A stretch of DNA of 8,071 nt from Phycisphaerales bacterium UBA2218 (GTDB lineage: Bacteria > Planctomycetota > Phycisphaerae > Sedimentisphaerales > Anaerobacaceae): assembly GCA_002327785.1 (NCBI GenBank), contig DCUI01000057.1, positions 1-8,071 of the forward strand, given 5' to 3'. The position numbers and the translations under genes are program-made. Below the pieces are notes generated by a model. The model saw only the letters and a list, made by a program, of their open reading frames with translations, was not told the DNA's origin and ran no database searches. The number at the start of each line of letters is the position of its first letter. The stretch's first letter is position 1. Shown here in pieces: positions 6,323-8,071 of the stretch.

Positions 6323-7163
6323 TGGTCCCCGATCCTCGGATCGATCTCGTCGCCGTCGCCGGACTGGTGGTCCGGCGTGGATCCGGCGACGCCGGCCGCG
6401 TCTCGGCCGGCGGCTCGTTCACATCCGGCTGGTTCAAGTCCTCGGACGAATCCAGCGCAAACCTGATCTTTCGCATCGCGTTGATGACAAGGGTCCGACT
6501 GATCTTCTCTTCGTCGGAGACGTCGCGAGTCCCACGCAGCGTCTGATAGGGCTCCGCGAAGGCAATCGTCACCTTCACGCCTGACGGAGGCGCCGACAGC
6601 GGCCACTGATCCACAAGCCCATCGCCCTTGTACGCCTGAACCTGGAAGAAGGTCGCACCGCGACAAATCGGCACGAACGGGTAATTCTTCTCCCAGCTCT
6701 CCCGCTGATCTTCCAGCAGCTTGTCCTCCAGGCCCATCCCTTCCCGGCTGCGATAGATCACCAGGCCGGGGGTATCGCCCTCGCCGTCGTATCCGGCCCG
6801 CCAGGTGATTTCCTCCAGGACCTGCTCCTTGTTGTCTTTGTCGTGAAACACCCGACGCAGGACCAGTTCGGCCCTGGCGAAACCGTTGTCGATGCCGTTG
6901 CGAATCTGAACGACCACATCGTCTGCCCCAAGGGTCCGATCGACATCCTTGGCGATAAGCTGGAGAACCTCCGAGGCCAGGGCCGGACTCTCGATCTTCG
7001 CGAGTACGGCGCTGGCCGCCCGATTCGCCCGGCCGTAGATGCTCAGGATCGCCGTGAGGATCATCGTCCCGATGATCACCGTCGCGAGCATCTCGCCCAG
7101 CGAGAATCCATACGGACGTCTCCATTGCCTGGTTTCGCCCGGAGTTCTGCTATTCCGTTTCAC
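6288..7163 (-). CDS. gspJ: GspJ-like minor pseudopilin (type II secretion protein J)
   Basis: GspJ joins GspI and GspK in the pseudopilus tip complex in the inner membrane and periplasm. From the GTG at 7163 the product is 291 residues: a basic leader, cleavage site G19|F20, Glu at +5 (E24), and the hydrophobic N-helix FSLGEMLATVIIGTMILTAI. The globular part continues to about residue 235. The last 45 residues are a Pro/Thr/Arg-rich tail (PAETRPASPDPRRTTSPATA) unlike usual GspJ. GTG 7163 is preferred over an ATG at 7190 because AGGAG (7172-7176) sits exactly 8 nt upstream of it, and the ATG has no SD. The 3' end overlaps gspK by 35 bp. Two strong hairpins lie inside the tail-coding part. Assignment rests on motif, size and I-J-K order. 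Confidence 0.88.
   Translation of the reverse strand: MKRNSRTPGETRQWRRPYGFSLGEMLATVIIGTMILTAILSIYGRANRAASAVLAKIESPALASEVLQLIAKDVDRTLGADDVVVQIRNGIDNGFARAELVLRRVFHDKDNKEQVLEEITWRAGYDGEGDTPGLVIYRSREGMGLEDKLLEDQRESWEKNYPFVPICRGATFFQVQAYKGDGLVDQWPLSAPPSGVKVTIAFAEPYQTLRGTRDVSDEEKISRTLVINAMRKIRFALDSSEDLNQPDVNEPPAETRPASPDPRRTTSPATATRSIRGSGTNERTSTQTRGR
6330..6412 (-). other. Three consecutive hairpins at the gspJ/gspK junction
   Basis: CGCCGGCC (6390-6397) pairs perfectly with GGCCGGCG (6405-6412) around a 7-nt loop. CGCCGGAC (6357-6364) pairs with GTCCGGCG (6370-6377) around a 5-nt loop. CGATC (6330-6334) pairs with GATCG (6339-6343) around a 4-nt loop that overlaps the GAGG ahead of gspK ATG 6322. 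All lie within the end of gspJ coding sequence. Confidence 0.6.
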
Positions 7164-7171
7164 GCAACGTT

Positions 7172-7176
7172 CTCCT
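7172..7176 (-). promoter_or_regulatory. Ribosome binding site deciding the gspJ start
   Basis: Minus-strand AGGAG, 8 nt upstream of GTG 7163, in the 36-bp gap after the gspI stop. It argues against the in-frame ATG at 7190, which lies upstream of this site. Confidence 0.7.
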
Positions 7177-7199
7177 GTATCCGTCAGCATCGAACAGGT

Positions 7200-8011
7200 C
7201 TATTTCTGCTGCTTTCTCAACAGTTCGATGACCTCGCCGATATCCATCTTTTCGAGCTCCTCGGGCGACAGACCCGTCAGGGGATTCCGGCCGGGATCCT
7301 GCAATCCGTTGTCCGGCCCGCTCAATCCCTTCTGTATCGTTCGAAGAGCCATGGCGAGTTCCTGGACCGACTCCACCTGTTTGGCCTTCGCTTCGGCGCT
7401 CGGATCACCCTGACTTTCCTTGAACAGGTCGATGTTGTACCTGATGAATCGGCCGTCCTCGGCCGTCACCAAGCCATTCTCGACCCACTGCTGGAGCGTC
7501 TCGACGTCGATGCCGGCATATTGTGCGGCATCCTCGGCAGTCGAAATGGCCTGTTCGGCCTCCAGTCGTTCCAGGTCTTCGTCATCCATAAGCTGGCCGG
7601 CCTGTTGATCGGTCAGCGCCGCAATCCAGTGCACCAGCTCGACCTTCTGCCTCTCGCCCCTGGAATCCATATACTCAGCGGAGCAGACGGCGCGGACCCA
7701 CATCTGCCCGTTGACAGGCTCCGGGAACGCCTCGATCACCGTCTGCCACGAGATGTCGGCGTACTTGTCGCTCGTCCCGTAGTAGATGGTCTCTTCCACG
7801 GAGTTGCCGACGAGGACTTCCTCCAGGTTCTCGCGGGCCAGCTCGAAGGCCTCCATCCGCAGGGCGGAATCCGCTGCGGAGGACACACAGCGGTCAATCA
7901 CGAGCAGCACGCTTGAACTGACGAGCCCCAGGATGGCCAGGGCCGTCAGGACCTCCAGAAGGGTAAACCCGACGGCATGAGTCGCGGCGTGAACTCGTGA
8001 CCGGCGCGCAT
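7200..8011 (-). CDS. gspI: GspI-like minor pseudopilin, frame broken (or -1 frameshifted) at the prepilin site, with HTH-like C-terminal segment
   Basis: Position before gspJ and a clear type III signal (GFTLLEVLTALAILGL, Glu at +5) identify a GspI-like minor pseudopilin. The signal is encoded at 7970-7923 and runs into an open frame ending at 7200. No ATG, GTG or TTG precedes the signal in that frame up to the window edge. Instead ATG 8011, with AGGGAG 7 nt upstream, opens the neighbouring frame and meets a TGA at 7946-7948. The frames join at GGGTTTA (7964-7970). Joined there, the protein has a leader of about 15 residues and 255 mature residues, twice the usual GspI. The C-terminal half includes a MerR/excisionase-like helix-turn-helix (7416-7547; AEDAAQYAGI, TLQQWVENGL, GRFIRY) and an acidic helical tail. 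GTG 7910 as start would delete the prepilin helix and is unlikely. Confidence 0.75.
7964..7970 (-). other. Slippery heptamer G GGT TTA at the gspI frame junction
   Basis: In the frame of ATG 8011 the codons read TCG GGT TTA, which is the X XXY YYZ arrangement. A -1 slip re-pairs them as GGG TTT and continues with ACC CTT CTG GAG, the prepilin frame. One extra G or T in this six-base homopolymer pair would equally restore a single frame. Confidence 0.5.
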
Positions 8012-8018
8012 GGTGAGA

Positions 8019-8024
8019 CTCCCT
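8019..8024 (-). promoter_or_regulatory. Ribosome binding site of gspI-like gene
   Basis: Minus-strand AGGGAG with 7-nt spacing to ATG 8011. It supports initiation at that ATG even though the codon is out of frame with the prepilin signal. Confidence 0.65.
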
Positions 8025-8048
8025 GCGATGCGCGGCGGCACTTATCCT

Positions 8049-8071
8049 GTCATCCTGAGCGGAGCGAAGGA
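8049..8071. repeat. Likely dispersed intergenic repeat, cut by window edge
   Basis: The sequence CATCCTGAGCGGAGCGAAGG (8051-8070) and its flanks match, from memory, a short phrase found many times between genes in some Planctomycetota and other environmental genomes. It lies just upstream of the gspI-like gene and is incomplete here. Only one copy is in the window, so the repeat status is recalled rather than shown. Confidence 0.5.

Noticed and set aside
7200..7910. GTG 7910 as the true start of the gspI-like gene
   Set aside because: It would remove the whole prepilin signal that lies in the same frame just upstream, and it has no SD at a proper distance.

Overview
The window most resembles a GC-moderate Gram-negative chromosome, probably a Planctomycetota (Phycisphaerae-like) genome. 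This is inferred from gene content only: a SpoVG carrying an inserted zinc ribbon, a short FlgM-like protein, and a type II secretion cluster with PilM/PilN- and PilO-like inner-membrane parts. No taxonomic marker gene is present, so the assignment is tentative.

Left part (1-2165). A DedA/VTT-family membrane protein gene (minus strand) diverges from an ispE-spoVG pair (plus strand). The 135-bp gap between them holds two face-to-face sigma70-like promoters whose hexamers overlap. ispE supplies the fourth step of the MEP isoprenoid pathway. spoVG follows 21 bp later with its own Shine-Dalgarno (SD) sequence. The SpoVG protein is split by a four-cysteine zinc-ribbon insert.

Middle (2166-2946). 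A small FlgM-like anti-sigma factor gene (minus) lies convergent to spoVG. It is followed by about 390 bp with no convincing gene. That stretch holds a sigma28-like hexamer pair with a non-ideal spacer, an 8-bp hairpin before the flgM-like start, a 12-bp AT palindrome and an inverted repeat just past the secretion operon.

Right part (2947-8071). A minus-strand operon reads, in transcription order, gspI-like, gspJ, gspK, a gspL/PilM-PilN-like fusion, and gspM/pilO-like. This is the canonical I-J-K-L-M order of type II secretion systems. The products would be three minor pseudopilins forming the tip of the pseudopilus and two bitopic inner-membrane assembly-platform proteins. The secretin, ATPase, GspF and major pseudopilin are not in the window.

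The most interesting spot is the start of gspI. A well-placed SD and ATG lie one frame away from the prepilin signal, and the two frames meet exactly at a canonical -1 slippery heptamer (G GGT TTA). This is either a one-base deletion or sequencing error, or a programmed frameshift. The same protein carries a MerR/excisionase-like helix-turn-helix segment in a region expected to be extracytoplasmic. A second structural oddity is a run of three GC-rich hairpins at the gspJ/gspK junction. The window ends in a piece of what looks like a dispersed intergenic repeat.
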